A stretch of DNA of 64,000 nt, taken from contig KI535279.1 in assembly GCA_000488855.1 (NCBI GenBank), positions 1 to 64,000 of the forward strand, given 5' to 3'. Shown piece after piece: positions 52,537-61,553 of the stretch (position 1 is the stretch's first letter; every line of letters begins with the position of its first letter). Source of the DNA: Eubacterium brachy ATCC 33089 (GTDB lineage: Bacteria; Bacillota; Clostridia; Peptostreptococcales; Anaerovoracaceae). Under the pieces are notes generated by a model, which saw nothing but the letters and a program-made list of their open reading frames with translations, had not been told where the DNA came from and did no database searches. The position numbers and the translations under genes were made by a program.

Positions 52537-55500
52537 ATGAAGAACGAACAGCAAATCGAGAATGAATTTATCAAAAAATTGATAGATTTAAAATATGTTT
52601 ATCGTGAAGATATTACAGATAAATTTTCATTAGAAGAAAATTTCAGAAAGCATTTTGAAAGATTGAACCGTGTAAAATTAAGTGATTCTGAATTTATAAG
52701 ATTTCGTGATAGTATAATAAATCCAGATGTTTTTGAGAATGCAAAAAAGCTCAGAGAAATAAATACTTTTAAAAGAGATGATGATACGCCTTTGCAATAT
52801 ACTCTTGTGAATCTCAAAAACTGGTGCAAAAACGAATTTGAAGTAATCAACCAGCTGCGTATTAACACAGAAAATAGTAACCATCGCTATGATGTTATCT
52901 TGCTTATTAATGGTATCCCGGTAGTTCAGATTGAATTAAAAACTTTACAAATCACCCCTAAAAAAGCGATGGAACAAATAGTGAATTATAAAAATGATCC
53001 GGGAAATGGATATACAAATTCTCTACTTTGTTTTATTCAGCTTTTTATTGTTAGTAATGAAACTAATACCTATTATTTTGCCAATAATCGCAAGGAGCAT
53101 TTTTCATTTAATGCAGATGAGAGATTCTTACCTATTTATGAATTTGCAGATCAGAAGAACAACAAAATAACCAATCTACATAAATTTGCGAATTGTTTTT
53201 TGCCTAAGTGTACTATTGGAGAACTTATCAGTAGATATATGGTTCTTGTAGCAAGTGAGCAAAAATTATTGATTATGCGACCATATCAGATTTATGCTGT
53301 GAAAGCCATTGTGGATTGTATTGAGCAAAATCGAGGTAATGGATATATTTGGCATACTACCGGTAGCGGCAAAACTCTTACATCATTTAAGACATCAACA
53401 CTTTTGAAAGATAATCCAGATATTGAAAAGTGCTTGTTTGTTGTGGATAGAAAAGATTTGGATAGACAGACTCGTATAGAATTTAATAAGTTTCAAGAAG
53501 GATGTGTGGAAGAAAATACAAATACAGAAAGTTTAGTTAAGCGTCTCACATCTGATGATTATAAGGATAAAGTGATAGTTACTACCATTCAAAAACTTGG
53601 ACTTGCACTTGATGACGATAGTAAGCGTAATCAAGAAAAAAGAAAAAGAGGCGAATTAACTTTTAAAGAAAGGCTATTAAAGCTTCAAGATAAGCGTATG
53701 GCGATTATTTTTGATGAATGTCATCGTTCACAATTTGGAGATAATCATGAAGCAATAAAGACTTTCTTTCCTAAGGCACAATTGTTTGGTTTTACAGGTA
53801 CACCAATTTTTGAAGAAAATTCAAATTATAAACAATTTGATGGGACAATTGGTTCTTATAAAACAACAAAAGATGTCTTTGAAAAAGAACTTCATTCTTA
53901 CACCATCACAAATGCGATTGATGATGGCAACGTTTTACGTTTTCACATTGATTATTTTAAGCCGGATGATACTCATATTGCAGCAAAAGCAGATACAAAA
54001 GTAAGCAAAAAGAAAATTGTGGAGGCTATTTTATCTAAGCATGATGCGGCAACATATAGTAGACGGTATAATGCCATTTTTGCAACGGCAAGTATCAATG
54101 AAGCAATAGAGTACTATGGTTTATTTAATAAGGTACAGAAAGAATACTTAGATTTAGATGAAGGTTTTATTCCATTGAATATTTCTTGCGTTTTTTCGCC
54201 TCCGGCTGAAGGCAATAAAGATGTGAAACAACTGCAAGAGGATCTTGTGCAAGAAAAAGAAGATAATAAACAAGAGCCAGACAAGAAAAAAGAAGCTTTA
54301 AGGAGAATCATTGATGAATATAATTCAAAATACAAAACGAATCATACTATCAACGACTTTGATTTGTATTATCAAGATGTACAAAAACGGATAAAAGACC
54401 AACAATATCCAAATGCAGATTATCCACATGAAAACAAAATAGATATTGTTATTGTTGTAGATATGCTTTTGACAGGCTTTGATTCTAAATATTTAAATAC
54501 TTTGTATGTAGATAAAAACTTGAAGCAACATGGATTGATTCAAGCCTTTTCAAGAACTAATCGTGTGCTTAATACCACTAAACCTTATGGCAATATTATT
54601 GATTTTAGAGGACATGAAGATGAAGTTGATGCAGCGATTAGACTGTTTTCAGGAAAAGAGAATAGTGCAAAAGTCAAAGAAATTTGGCTTGTGGATCCAG
54701 CTCCTACTATGATTAAAAAGTTGGGGAAAGCAGTAGATGCACTTGAGCAGTTTATGAAGGCACAAGGACTTGAGTGCAAGCCTGAAGCAGTAAGTAATCT
54801 TAAAGGTGATAGGGCTCGTGTCATGTTTATTGATAAATTTAAACAAATACAGAGGCTCAAAACCCAACTTGATCAATACACAGATATAAAAGAGGAGCAA
54901 GTAGCTACTATTGAGGCTTTATTACCGGAAGATACAGTTCGAGCATTTAGAGGAGCATATTTAGATGTTGCCGGAAGGTTAAAAGATGAACAGGAAAAAG
55001 ATATTTATAATGTATCTCCAGAAGTAGAGCAATTGGACTTTGAATTTGTGTTATTTGCTTCAGCGGTTATTGATTATGATTATATTATGGCACTTATTTC
55101 TCAATATACTCAATCTAATGTGCCAAAGAAAGAAAAAATGACGAAAAAAGAACTGATTGATTTGATTGCTTCTACTTCTAACCTTATGGATGAGCGGGAA
55201 GATATTGAAGAGTATATAGAAGAACTTGATAGATTTATTAAGTCTTCAGAAGAGAATAAAGGCTTAAGTGAAAAGGAAGTAATGGAGGGATACCAGAAAT
55301 TTAAATCTGAAAAATCTTCTAAGAAGCTGATTTCCATATCTGAAAAGTATGGGATTGAGCCTGGTTCTTTAGAGGCTTTTGTTAATGGAATTATGGAAAG
55401 AATGATTTTTGATGGAGAAAAATTGATTGATTTACTTGAACCTCTGAATCTTAGTTGGAGAGAACGAACACAAAAAGAATTGGAGCTTATGGATGAATTA

Positions 55501-55563
55501 GTCCCGTTATTAAAGAAAATGGCAGATGGACGAGAGATTGTGGGGTTAAAAGCGTATGAGTAA
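52537..55563 (+). CDS. hsdR: Type I restriction enzyme, R subunit
   Basis: HsdR is the motor-nuclease of the type I complex. It is 1008 residues. The N-terminal nuclease domain carries PVVQIELKT (about 128-136, the E-x-K of PD-(D/E)xK). Walker A is HTTGSGKTLTSF (about 270-281), the DEAD-like box is IFDECHRSQFG (about 390-400), and FGFTGTPIF follows. Later helicase motifs include DMLLTGFDSKYLNTLYVDK and QAFSRTNR. The C-terminal ~200 residues are helical. ATG 52537 is preferred (AAGGA eight bases upstream); ATG 52528 is in frame but too close to that site. It overlaps hsdS by 8 bp. Confidence 0.93.
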   Translation: MKNEQQIENEFIKKLIDLKYVYREDITDKFSLEENFRKHFERLNRVKLSDSEFIRFRDSIINPDVFENAKKLREINTFKRDDDTPLQYTLVNLKNWCKNEFEVINQLRINTENSNHRYDVILLINGIPVVQIELKTLQITPKKAMEQIVNYKNDPGNGYTNSLLCFIQLFIVSNETNTYYFANNRKEHFSFNADERFLPIYEFADQKNNKITNLHKFANCFLPKCTIGELISRYMVLVASEQKLLIMRPYQIYAVKAIVDCIEQNRGNGYIWHTTGSGKTLTSFKTSTLLKDNPDIEKCLFVVDRKDLDRQTRIEFNKFQEGCVEENTNTESLVKRLTSDDYKDKVIVTTIQKLGLALDDDSKRNQEKRKRGELTFKERLLKLQDKRMAIIFDECHRSQFGDNHEAIKTFFPKAQLFGFTGTPIFEENSNYKQFDGTIGSYKTTKDVFEKELHSYTITNAIDDGNVLRFHIDYFKPDDTHIAAKADTKVSKKKIVEAILSKHDAATYSRRYNAIFATASINEAIEYYGLFNKVQKEYLDLDEGFIPLNISCVFSPPAEGNKDVKQLQEDLVQEKEDNKQEPDKKKEALRRIIDEYNSKYKTNHTINDFDLYYQDVQKRIKDQQYPNADYPHENKIDIVIVVDMLLTGFDSKYLNTLYVDKNLKQHGLIQAFSRTNRVLNTTKPYGNIIDFRGHEDEVDAAIRLFSGKENSAKVKEIWLVDPAPTMIKKLGKAVDALEQFMKAQGLECKPEAVSNLKGDRARVMFIDKFKQIQRLKTQLDQYTDIKEEQVATIEALLPEDTVRAFRGAYLDVAGRLKDEQEKDIYNVSPEVEQLDFEFVLFASAVIDYDYIMALISQYTQSNVPKKEKMTKKELIDLIASTSNLMDEREDIEEYIEELDRFIKSSEENKGLSEKEVMEGYQKFKSEKSSKKLISISEKYGIEPGSLEAFVNGIMERMIFDGEKLIDLLEPLNLSWRERTQKELELMDELVPLLKKMADGREIVGLKAYE

Positions 55564-56710
55564 AAACATTAAATGTGCAATTCCTAAATGGAGATTTTCA
55601 GAGTTTAGAGATAGTGGTGAGTGGGAAGAAAAAGAATTGAATGAAAGCTTGGATTATTTGCAACCAACACAATATCTAGTTCAAAGTGAAAACTATAGTG
55701 ATAATTATGAAACACCTGTTTTAACTGCTGGAAAATCTTTTGTTTTAGGGTATACGAATGAAAAAGATGGAATTTTTAATAATAAATTACCTGTAATTAT
55801 TTTTGATGATTTTACTACTGATTCTAAATTCGTTGATTTTCCATTTAAAGTAAAATCATCAGCAATAAAAATATTGTTAGCTAAATATAATTATAATATT
55901 AAATTTATATTTGAAATAATGCAAATGGTAAATTATGAGGTTTTTGTCCATAAGAGACATTGGATTTCAATATTTTCGAAACTTAAAGTTCTAATCCCAA
56001 AACTACCAGAACAACAAAAGATTGCAGACTGTTTATCTTCTATTGATGACCTTATTTCTGCCGAAGAAAAGAAAGCATTATTGCTAAATAACTACAAAAA
56101 AGGCTGGATGCAAAAGCTATTCCCAGCAGAAGGGAAGACAGTTCCTGAATGGAGATTCCCGGAGTTTAGAGATAGTGGAGACTGGGAAGAAAATATAATG
56201 GATGATATTGTGATATGTAATAATTCTACAATCTCATTAAATAAGCTAGAATTAAAACAAAGCGGATATCCTGTATATGGAGCAGATGGAGTAGTTGGGC
56301 ATATTGACAATTTTCAACAAAGTGAAAAGTATATTTCTGTGGTTAAAGATGGTTCGGGAGTAGGAAGATTAAATTTAAATACAAGTCATTCATCTGTTCT
56401 TGGAACATTATCTTGTATAAAGTCAAAAAATAAAACTAAATATCTTTTAGAGTGGATTTATTATTATCTTAATTCGATTGATTTTTCTGTTTATGTAAAA
56501 GGAAGTGGAATACCGCATATTTATTATTCTGACTATAAAAATAGAATTGTAAGTGTTCCAAATCTACCAGAGCAACAAAAAATTGCTGATTTTTTATCTG
56601 GGATAGATGAGTTGATAAGTAGACAAAAAGATAAAATAGAGGAATTAAAACAACACAAAAAAGCACTGATGCAGGGATTATTTCCTGTCATTGAGGAGGT
56701 TTGGAAATGA
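55556..56710 (+). CDS. hsdS: Type I restriction enzyme, specificity subunit
   Basis: A 384-residue S subunit with two target recognition domains. Each domain begins with a conserved box (PKWRFSEFRDSGEWEE at 9-24 and PEWRFPEFRDSGDWEE near 198-213) and ends with a conserved helix (LPEQQKIADCLSSIDDLIS near 152-170 and LPEQQKIADFLSGIDELIS near 340-358). These near-identical boxes are also direct DNA repeats and are the usual exchange points for domain swapping. It overlaps hsdR and the next gene by a few bases. A second, silent hsdS is not seen. Confidence 0.92.
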   Translation: MSKNIKCAIPKWRFSEFRDSGEWEEKELNESLDYLQPTQYLVQSENYSDNYETPVLTAGKSFVLGYTNEKDGIFNNKLPVIIFDDFTTDSKFVDFPFKVKSSAIKILLAKYNYNIKFIFEIMQMVNYEVFVHKRHWISIFSKLKVLIPKLPEQQKIADCLSSIDDLISAEEKKALLLNNYKKGWMQKLFPAEGKTVPEWRFPEFRDSGDWEENIMDDIVICNNSTISLNKLELKQSGYPVYGADGVVGHIDNFQQSEKYISVVKDGSGVGRLNLNTSHSSVLGTLSCIKSKNKTKYLLEWIYYYLNSIDFSVYVKGSGIPHIYYSDYKNRIVSVPNLPEQQKIADFLSGIDELISRQKDKIEELKQHKKALMQGLFPVIEEVWK

Positions 56711-58023
56711 GTTTGAATATCCCAAAAAGCTTCACAAAAGAAGAGTTTCAAAAACTAACAAACAAAACCTTAGGTAATAAACCTCAGTATAATAATCCAT
56801 TCCAACAATATAAAAAAATAATTACGGATAATTATAAAAAAGATAGAGGTTCTGGAAATTATATTTTGAAAGAAGGAATATCTAATGAAGCACTTGCAAA
56901 TATAGATTTTATTTTTAAAAGAATTGGATATAAAGAATTTAATTCAATTAGAGAAATTGCTGAATATTTTAAAAGATTATTGAATGAGAAAAAATACATT
57001 GTTTTATTTGCTTATAATGGAACAGGTAAAACACGACTTTCTGGTGAATTCAAGTCTTTAGGACAGCAATTGAATGAAGAAACTGGAGAAAAAACAGCAG
57101 ATACACTCTATTACAATGCTTTTACAGAAGATTTGTTTTATTGGGATAATGATTTGGATAATGATACAGAGCGTGTGTTAAAGTTCAATAAGAGTTCTCG
57201 TTTTTTCAATGGATTAAAAGATCTTGATATGGATAACAGGATTCGCCCTCTTCTTCAGCGATATGCTGACTTTGATTTTAGTATAAATTATGATGATGCA
57301 TCTATAAATTTTTATAGAGAAAAATCTATGCAAAGAATAGACAACATTAAGGTGTCTCGGGGCGAAGAGAACATCTTTATTTGGTGCTTTTTCTTGGCTA
57401 TTGTCCAATTGGTAATAGACAAAGCGGAGGCATATGAGTGGGTAAAATATATTTATGTAGATGATCCGATATCTTCTTTGGATGATAACAATGTAATTGC
57501 CGTAGCTAGTCATTTGGCGGCACTTATGAAAGGAGAAGGTGTAAAAGTTATCGTATCATCACATCACACATTGTTTTTTAATGTTTTGTGTAATGAAATT
57601 AGCAGAGCTGAGCAGTTATTTTTGCAAAGAAGCAAAGACAACGCTACGTATATTTTAAAAGATACTACCAAAACGCCGTTTTTTCATCATGTTGCATTAT
57701 TGAAAGAATTAAAAAAAGCGTCCGATACCGGTATATTATACACTTATCATTTCAATATATTGAGAAACATATTAGAAAAAACAGCATCATTTCATGGTTA
57801 CCCTCATTTTTCTTCATGTATTAGAAAAGGTGATGCGGAAAATGAGCCAGTATATACAAGGATAGTCAACCTTTTGAGTCATGGAAATTATTCTTTATTT
57901 GATCCTAAAGAAATGGTAGAGGAAAATAAAGAATATTTTAGAAACATCCTTAATAACTTTTTGGAAGACTATAATTTTAATCAGAGAATATTTGAGGAAA
58001 CTCAAAATCAGGAGGAAGAGTAA
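56707..58023 (+). CDS. PrrC-like ATPase, candidate anticodon nuclease inside the hsd operon
   Basis: A 438-residue ABC-type ATPase of the AAA_13/PrrC kind. Walker A is AYNGTGKTRLSG (about 102-113), a signature-like KVSRGEENIFIWCFF lies near 215-229, and Walker B/D-loop is YVDDPISSLDDNNV (about 250-263), as in PrrC. The C-terminal part has RNILE (Arg353, Glu357) and His392 in SHGNYSLF, a spacing close to the catalytic Arg-Glu-His of the PrrC anticodon nuclease. PrrC is embedded in type Ic hsd loci and cuts tRNA when restriction is inhibited. ATG 56707 overlaps the hsdS stop (ATGA) with GAGGAGG upstream; hsdM starts on its stop codon. Confidence 0.72.
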   Translation: MSLNIPKSFTKEEFQKLTNKTLGNKPQYNNPFQQYKKIITDNYKKDRGSGNYILKEGISNEALANIDFIFKRIGYKEFNSIREIAEYFKRLLNEKKYIVLFAYNGTGKTRLSGEFKSLGQQLNEETGEKTADTLYYNAFTEDLFYWDNDLDNDTERVLKFNKSSRFFNGLKDLDMDNRIRPLLQRYADFDFSINYDDASINFYREKSMQRIDNIKVSRGEENIFIWCFFLAIVQLVIDKAEAYEWVKYIYVDDPISSLDDNNVIAVASHLAALMKGEGVKVIVSSHHTLFFNVLCNEISRAEQLFLQRSKDNATYILKDTTKTPFFHHVALLKELKKASDTGILYTYHFNILRNILEKTASFHGYPHFSSCIRKGDAENEPVYTRIVNLLSHGNYSLFDPKEMVEENKEYFRNILNNFLEDYNFNQRIFEETQNQEEE

Positions 58024-59831
58024 TGAATGATACACAACAAAAGCAGTTAGGAGCAGCCCTTTGGGGAATCGCCGATAAGCTTCGGGGAACTATGAATGCG
58101 GATGATTTTCGTGATTATATGTTATCCTTCCTTTTTTTAAGATATCTTTCAGACAATTATGAAACTGCGGCAAATAAGGAGCTTGGCAAAGACTATACAG
58201 ATTGTGAGAAAGAAATTGAAAATATAAAAAATAGTGGAAATATAGATAAGGTTATATCTGAGTTAAAGTTAAAGATAACGAATTATTTTAATATGCTGCC
58301 TGTGAGTAAGCTGTCCGTAAAGGAAAGTGAGATAAATAATGAGATTATCCAAAGAGCAAGACAAACTCTTGTTGATGAATATACCAGTTTACTTGAAAGT
58401 AAGAAGCTAACTCCTTTGAGTTTATGGTATATCAATAATTTGGATCAAGTATCCTTTTTTGAAAAGCAGATGCGCAAAAAGGTTCATTTTGTCATTAAGC
58501 CACAGTACTTATGGAGTAATATTTATGAGTTATCTCGAACACAAAATAATCAACTTTTGAAGACTTTGCAAGCCGGTTTTAAATTTATTGAAAATCAATC
58601 GTTTGATAGCACATTTCATGGACTATTTTCAGAGGTAAACCTTGATTCGGATAAATTGGGTAAAAATTATCAATTACGTAATGAAATGCTTTGCTCTATA
58701 ATAACGGAAATTGCTGAAAAACTTGCTGAGTTCACAAATGAAGTGGATTTGTTAGGCAACGCTTATGAGTATTTGATAGGGCAATTTGCAGCTGGTTCCG
58801 GTAAAAAAGCTGGAGAATTTTATACCCCACAGCAGATTTCTGATATCCTATCTAGAATTGTTATATTGGATAGCCAAAAACCGGAATTAGGAAAAAGAAA
58901 ATTTATTAATAATTTGTTGGATTTCGCATGTGGTTCCGGTTCATTACTTATCAATGTAAAGAAACATCTTGAACCGAATAGTATAAGCCAAATATATGGA
59001 CAAGAGAAAAATATAACAACATATAACCTTGCACGAATGAATATGCTATTACATGGGTTTAAGGATTCGGAGTTTCAAATTTTTCATGGTGATTCTCTAA
59101 TTAATGATTGGTCGTTGCTGAATGAAATGAATCCAGCTAAAAAGTTGGAGTGTGATGCGATAGTAGCAAATCCTCCTTTTAGCTATCGATGGGAACCGGA
59201 CGATACACTTGCTGAAGATTTTCGTTTTAAAAGTTATGGACTTGCGCCAAAGTCGGCAGCTGATTTTGCATTCTTATTACATGGGTTTCATTTTTTGAGT
59301 AAAAATGGAACAATGGCGATTATCCTACCTCATGGAGTATTGTTTAGAGGGGGTGCAGAGGAGAAGATAAGGACAAAACTTTTGAAAGATAATAATATTG
59401 ATGCGGTAATTGGATTGCCGGCTAATTTATTCTTTTCGACAGGAATACCGGTTTGCATTCTTGTATTGAAAAAATGTAAGTATCATGACGATGTGCTGTT
59501 TATTAATGCGAGTGAATGTTATGAAAAAGGAAAACGACAAAATAAACTTGATGCAGAGAATTCTACAATAAATGCGGATAGAATAATAGAAACATATCAG
59601 TTCCGTAAAGAAGATGATAAAAAATATTCTCGTCGTGTATCTATGAAAGAGATTGAAAAGAATGGATATAACTTAAATATTTCTCGATATGTAAATACAG
59701 CGCCTGAAGAAGAAATAATTGACATTGAAGAAGTTGCAAAAGAATTGAGGAGAATAGAGAATGAGATCAGAGAGAAAAAAGATGCTCATAATGTATTTTT
59801 GAAAGAGCTTGGTCTTGAACTACTACCATAG
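58023..59831 (+). CDS. hsdM: Type I restriction-modification methyltransferase, M subunit
   Basis: A 602-residue N6-adenine methyltransferase subunit. The N-terminal HsdM helical domain (QLGAALWGIADKLRGTMNAD) is followed by the catalytic domain with GSGKKAGEFYTPQQI (about 258-272), motif I FACGSGSLL (about 300-308) and motif IV NPPF (about 382-385). The order hsdR-hsdS-x-hsdM is unusual; M normally precedes S. It starts on the last base of the upstream stop codon (TAATG), so all four genes are coupled. Confidence 0.93.
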   Translation: MNDTQQKQLGAALWGIADKLRGTMNADDFRDYMLSFLFLRYLSDNYETAANKELGKDYTDCEKEIENIKNSGNIDKVISELKLKITNYFNMLPVSKLSVKESEINNEIIQRARQTLVDEYTSLLESKKLTPLSLWYINNLDQVSFFEKQMRKKVHFVIKPQYLWSNIYELSRTQNNQLLKTLQAGFKFIENQSFDSTFHGLFSEVNLDSDKLGKNYQLRNEMLCSIITEIAEKLAEFTNEVDLLGNAYEYLIGQFAAGSGKKAGEFYTPQQISDILSRIVILDSQKPELGKRKFINNLLDFACGSGSLLINVKKHLEPNSISQIYGQEKNITTYNLARMNMLLHGFKDSEFQIFHGDSLINDWSLLNEMNPAKKLECDAIVANPPFSYRWEPDDTLAEDFRFKSYGLAPKSAADFAFLLHGFHFLSKNGTMAIILPHGVLFRGGAEEKIRTKLLKDNNIDAVIGLPANLFFSTGIPVCILVLKKCKYHDDVLFINASECYEKGKRQNKLDAENSTINADRIIETYQFRKEDDKKYSRRVSMKEIEKNGYNLNISRYVNTAPEEEIIDIEEVAKELRRIENEIREKKDAHNVFLKELGLELLP

Positions 59832-59900
59832 GATTTATGTTTATAACAAGGATAAAGATACAAAGATGCATGTTATATGCCAAACTTAAAAGCAAAATAA

Positions 59901-60103
59901 TATGAGCAATTTGAAGATATTAAGTACGTTAGAAAAGATGGAAGTGAGTATTGAGTACAAGAGAGCTTACTGAAGTACTTGATTATTCTCAGTGGAGAAA
60001 TTTGCAAAAGGTGATTGGTAGAGCAATGATTCTTGTGAGAACAGTGGACATGAAGTAACATACGATTCTGCTGAAGTCAGCAAAATCGTCGAAGTAGGAG
60101 CAA
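59901..60103 (+). pseudogene. dinD: dinD remnant (DNA-damage-inducible protein D)
   Basis: Joining frames gives YEQFEDIKYVRKDGSEY(W)S, TRELTEVLDYSQWRNLQKVI, GRAMI(A)CENSGHEVTYD and SAEVSKIVEVGA, a close match to the N-terminal part of DinD/BRO-type proteins. One base is missing after SEY (near 59958) and one before CENSG (near 60030), so two frameshifts destroy it, and the rest of the gene is gone. Otherwise 59832-60231 holds only the repeat at 60147. Confidence 0.75.
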
Positions 60104-60146
60104 TACTAATTCTCTCCAGGACGGCAAAGTAGCAAAATTGCTTAAA

Positions 60147-60189
60147 CCCCTTCCATCGTTTTGGCGAGAGCCTTTTGCGAAAATAATGA
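60147..60189 (+). repeat. 43-bp direct repeat containing a hairpin (copy 1)
   Basis: CCTTCCATCGTTTTGGCGAG, then AGCCTTTTGCGAAAATA, is repeated at 61477-61519 with a few changes. In copy 2 it folds as GCCTTCC...GGTGGGAGGC followed by TTTT, so each copy is probably a terminator. Together they bracket the two genes 60232-61257. Confidence 0.7.
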
Positions 60190-60231
60190 TTAGTAAGTCG
60201 GAATTTTATATACAAGTAGGGAATGATTTTA

Positions 60232-60648
60232 ATGAGTGAAAATGTTATAATTGATTTGAAACAATCTTTGATTGAACTAATTGAATATCTACGCAATGAA
60301 AATATTATTGGCAGTGTGAGAATAGGTGATTTAGATAGTCAGACATTTAATGATCTTGTGATTTTATTAAGGGATATACTCAAAGAAAAATACCCGAAAA
60401 CAAAGCTAAAACGGACTATGAAAAGCATTCATTACGCAAATGGTTTTGAAGATTTATCCCTAAAACAAAGTGCTTTTTTACTTGATGAGATTGAACAGTA
60501 CCTCAGTGTCAATAAGTTTCTTGATCACGATAAATCGGTTGAATACTTCAACAATAGCATTACAGTTGACGGATTTGAAGTAAAACCGGAAAATTTAGTT
60601 TTAGCTATGATACAGAGCTTACTTCGTTGCGAGAAGCAATTTAGTTGA
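60232..60648 (+). CDS. Hypothetical protein, immunity-like
   Basis: A 138-residue acidic helical protein (IIDLKQSLIELIEYLRNENI, then FEDLSLKQSAFLLDEIEQYL). I recognise no family. ATG 60232 with TAGGGA nine bases upstream is preferred to ATG 60223. It is 36 bp upstream of the DUF4274 gene and probably co-transcribed. Size, charge and neighbours suggest an immunity or antitoxin-type protein, which is inference. Confidence 0.6.
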   Translation: MSENVIIDLKQSLIELIEYLRNENIIGSVRIGDLDSQTFNDLVILLRDILKEKYPKTKLKRTMKSIHYANGFEDLSLKQSAFLLDEIEQYLSVNKFLDHDKSVEYFNNSITVDGFEVKPENLVLAMIQSLLRCEKQFS

Positions 60649-60684
60649 TGTATGGACAAATTACAATTTAAGGAGGAGATTATT

Positions 60685-61257
60685 ATGATTACAGATGAGA
60701 GGAAACAGATTTTAGAAGACTTGGTATTCAAAGCTAGCGTTGCCGGAAATGACGACTGTCTTGACATGTCAGAAGAGGAATTTGCAGAAGAGATTGAGCA
60801 AGATGAAGAAGGGATTGTGTATAAAGAATTTTCGAAACAAAGAGAAATAGGATTTGATGATTATGCCAATGAAATTATGGCTGAGATTCAGAAAATCTCA
60901 TCATCCGAAGAGTTGCATTTCATGGCAGAAAACCATAATTATGACGATGGAACTTTTTTGCTGGAGCATATTATAAATAATCCTAATTGTGCTATTGAAA
61001 CAGCTCAAATGATTTATTGGCTTTCCGCACCTGATTATTACTACGATGAATTTGGAGGTCCTGAATACTGTGATGACGGTTGTAATGAGGCTTTTGCCGA
61101 TTTGCTGGTTAAGATGAATGACAGAGCAAATGGTAAAGGGTTTATATCAGATAGTGGAGTTAAACTTTCTGAGGAAATGGATGCGTATATAAAGCAAGCT
61201 CAGCTCGATTACTCAAAAGAAGTTTATTCCAAAATTCCTCAATGTTTCAGAAAATAG
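60685..61257 (+). CDS. DUF4274-domain protein, immunity-like
   Basis: A 190-residue very acidic protein. The middle (SSEELHFMAENHNYDDGTFL, then LEHIINNPNCAIETAQMIYW) matches DUF4274, a domain seen mainly in small stand-alone proteins near polymorphic toxin and secretion loci. A Tyr/Asp-rich segment (SAPDYYYDEFGGPEYCDDGC) follows. ATG 60685 follows AAGGAGGAG; the longer frame from 60652 lacks one. The third att-like site starts 5 bp after its stop codon. Confidence 0.7.
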   Translation: MITDERKQILEDLVFKASVAGNDDCLDMSEEEFAEEIEQDEEGIVYKEFSKQREIGFDDYANEIMAEIQKISSSEELHFMAENHNYDDGTFLLEHIINNPNCAIETAQMIYWLSAPDYYYDEFGGPEYCDDGCNEAFADLLVKMNDRANGKGFISDSGVKLSEEMDAYIKQAQLDYSKEVYSKIPQCFRK

Positions 61258-61261
61258 AGAT

Positions 61262-61282
61262 GGACATGTCGAGTTCGAATAA
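61262..61282 (+). other. att3: right-hand guaA-like site ending island 2
   Basis: GGACATGTCGAGTTCGAATA (plus A) matches 47938-47958 at 17 of 21 positions, including the shared upstream GGACAT. It matches the guaA end less well, as expected for an older, decayed att site. Confidence 0.6.
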
Positions 61283-61553
61283 TATGGCTATCCGGCGAAG
61301 CCAAGCTCTGCGAAGGCTGAGCTATAGGTAGCCACTTCGCAAGGAACAGTAGACGAAAGCGAACGCAGTGGCACGAAGGTTGAGTCACTGAACTGCTGCG
61401 AGATGTGAACTAGGACAAAATCGATCTCTAAATAGCATCCTTGAAGAGGAGAGTTTAATTTAATATAATTATCTATGAAGCCTTCCATCGTTTTGGTGGG
61501 AGGCTTTTATGAAAATAGAAGGTGACAAGGTAGAATTTGTAGAGGGATAAAAA
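61283..61553. other. GC-rich structured patch and repeat region after island 2
   Basis: From 61285 to about 61405 the DNA is much richer in G and C than its surroundings, with repeated GCGAAG, AGCT and CACTTCG-like motifs that can pair. No gene or known RNA family is recognised. AACTAGGACAAAATCG (61408-61423) resembles 48015-48030, and the hairpin repeat copy 2 follows at 61477. Confidence 0.45.
61477..61519 (+). repeat. 43-bp direct repeat containing a hairpin (copy 2)
   Basis: GAAGCCTTCCATCGTTTTGG, then TGGGAGGCTTTTATGAAAATA, is the partner of 60147-60189. GCCTTCC and GGTGGGAGGC pair around ATCGTTTT and are followed by TTTT, a terminator form. Confidence 0.7.

Noticed and set aside
55556-56710. 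Phase-variable hsdS inversion system
   Set aside because: The two conserved boxes are direct repeats inside one gene. No second hsdS copy, inverted repeats or dedicated recombinase lies next to it.
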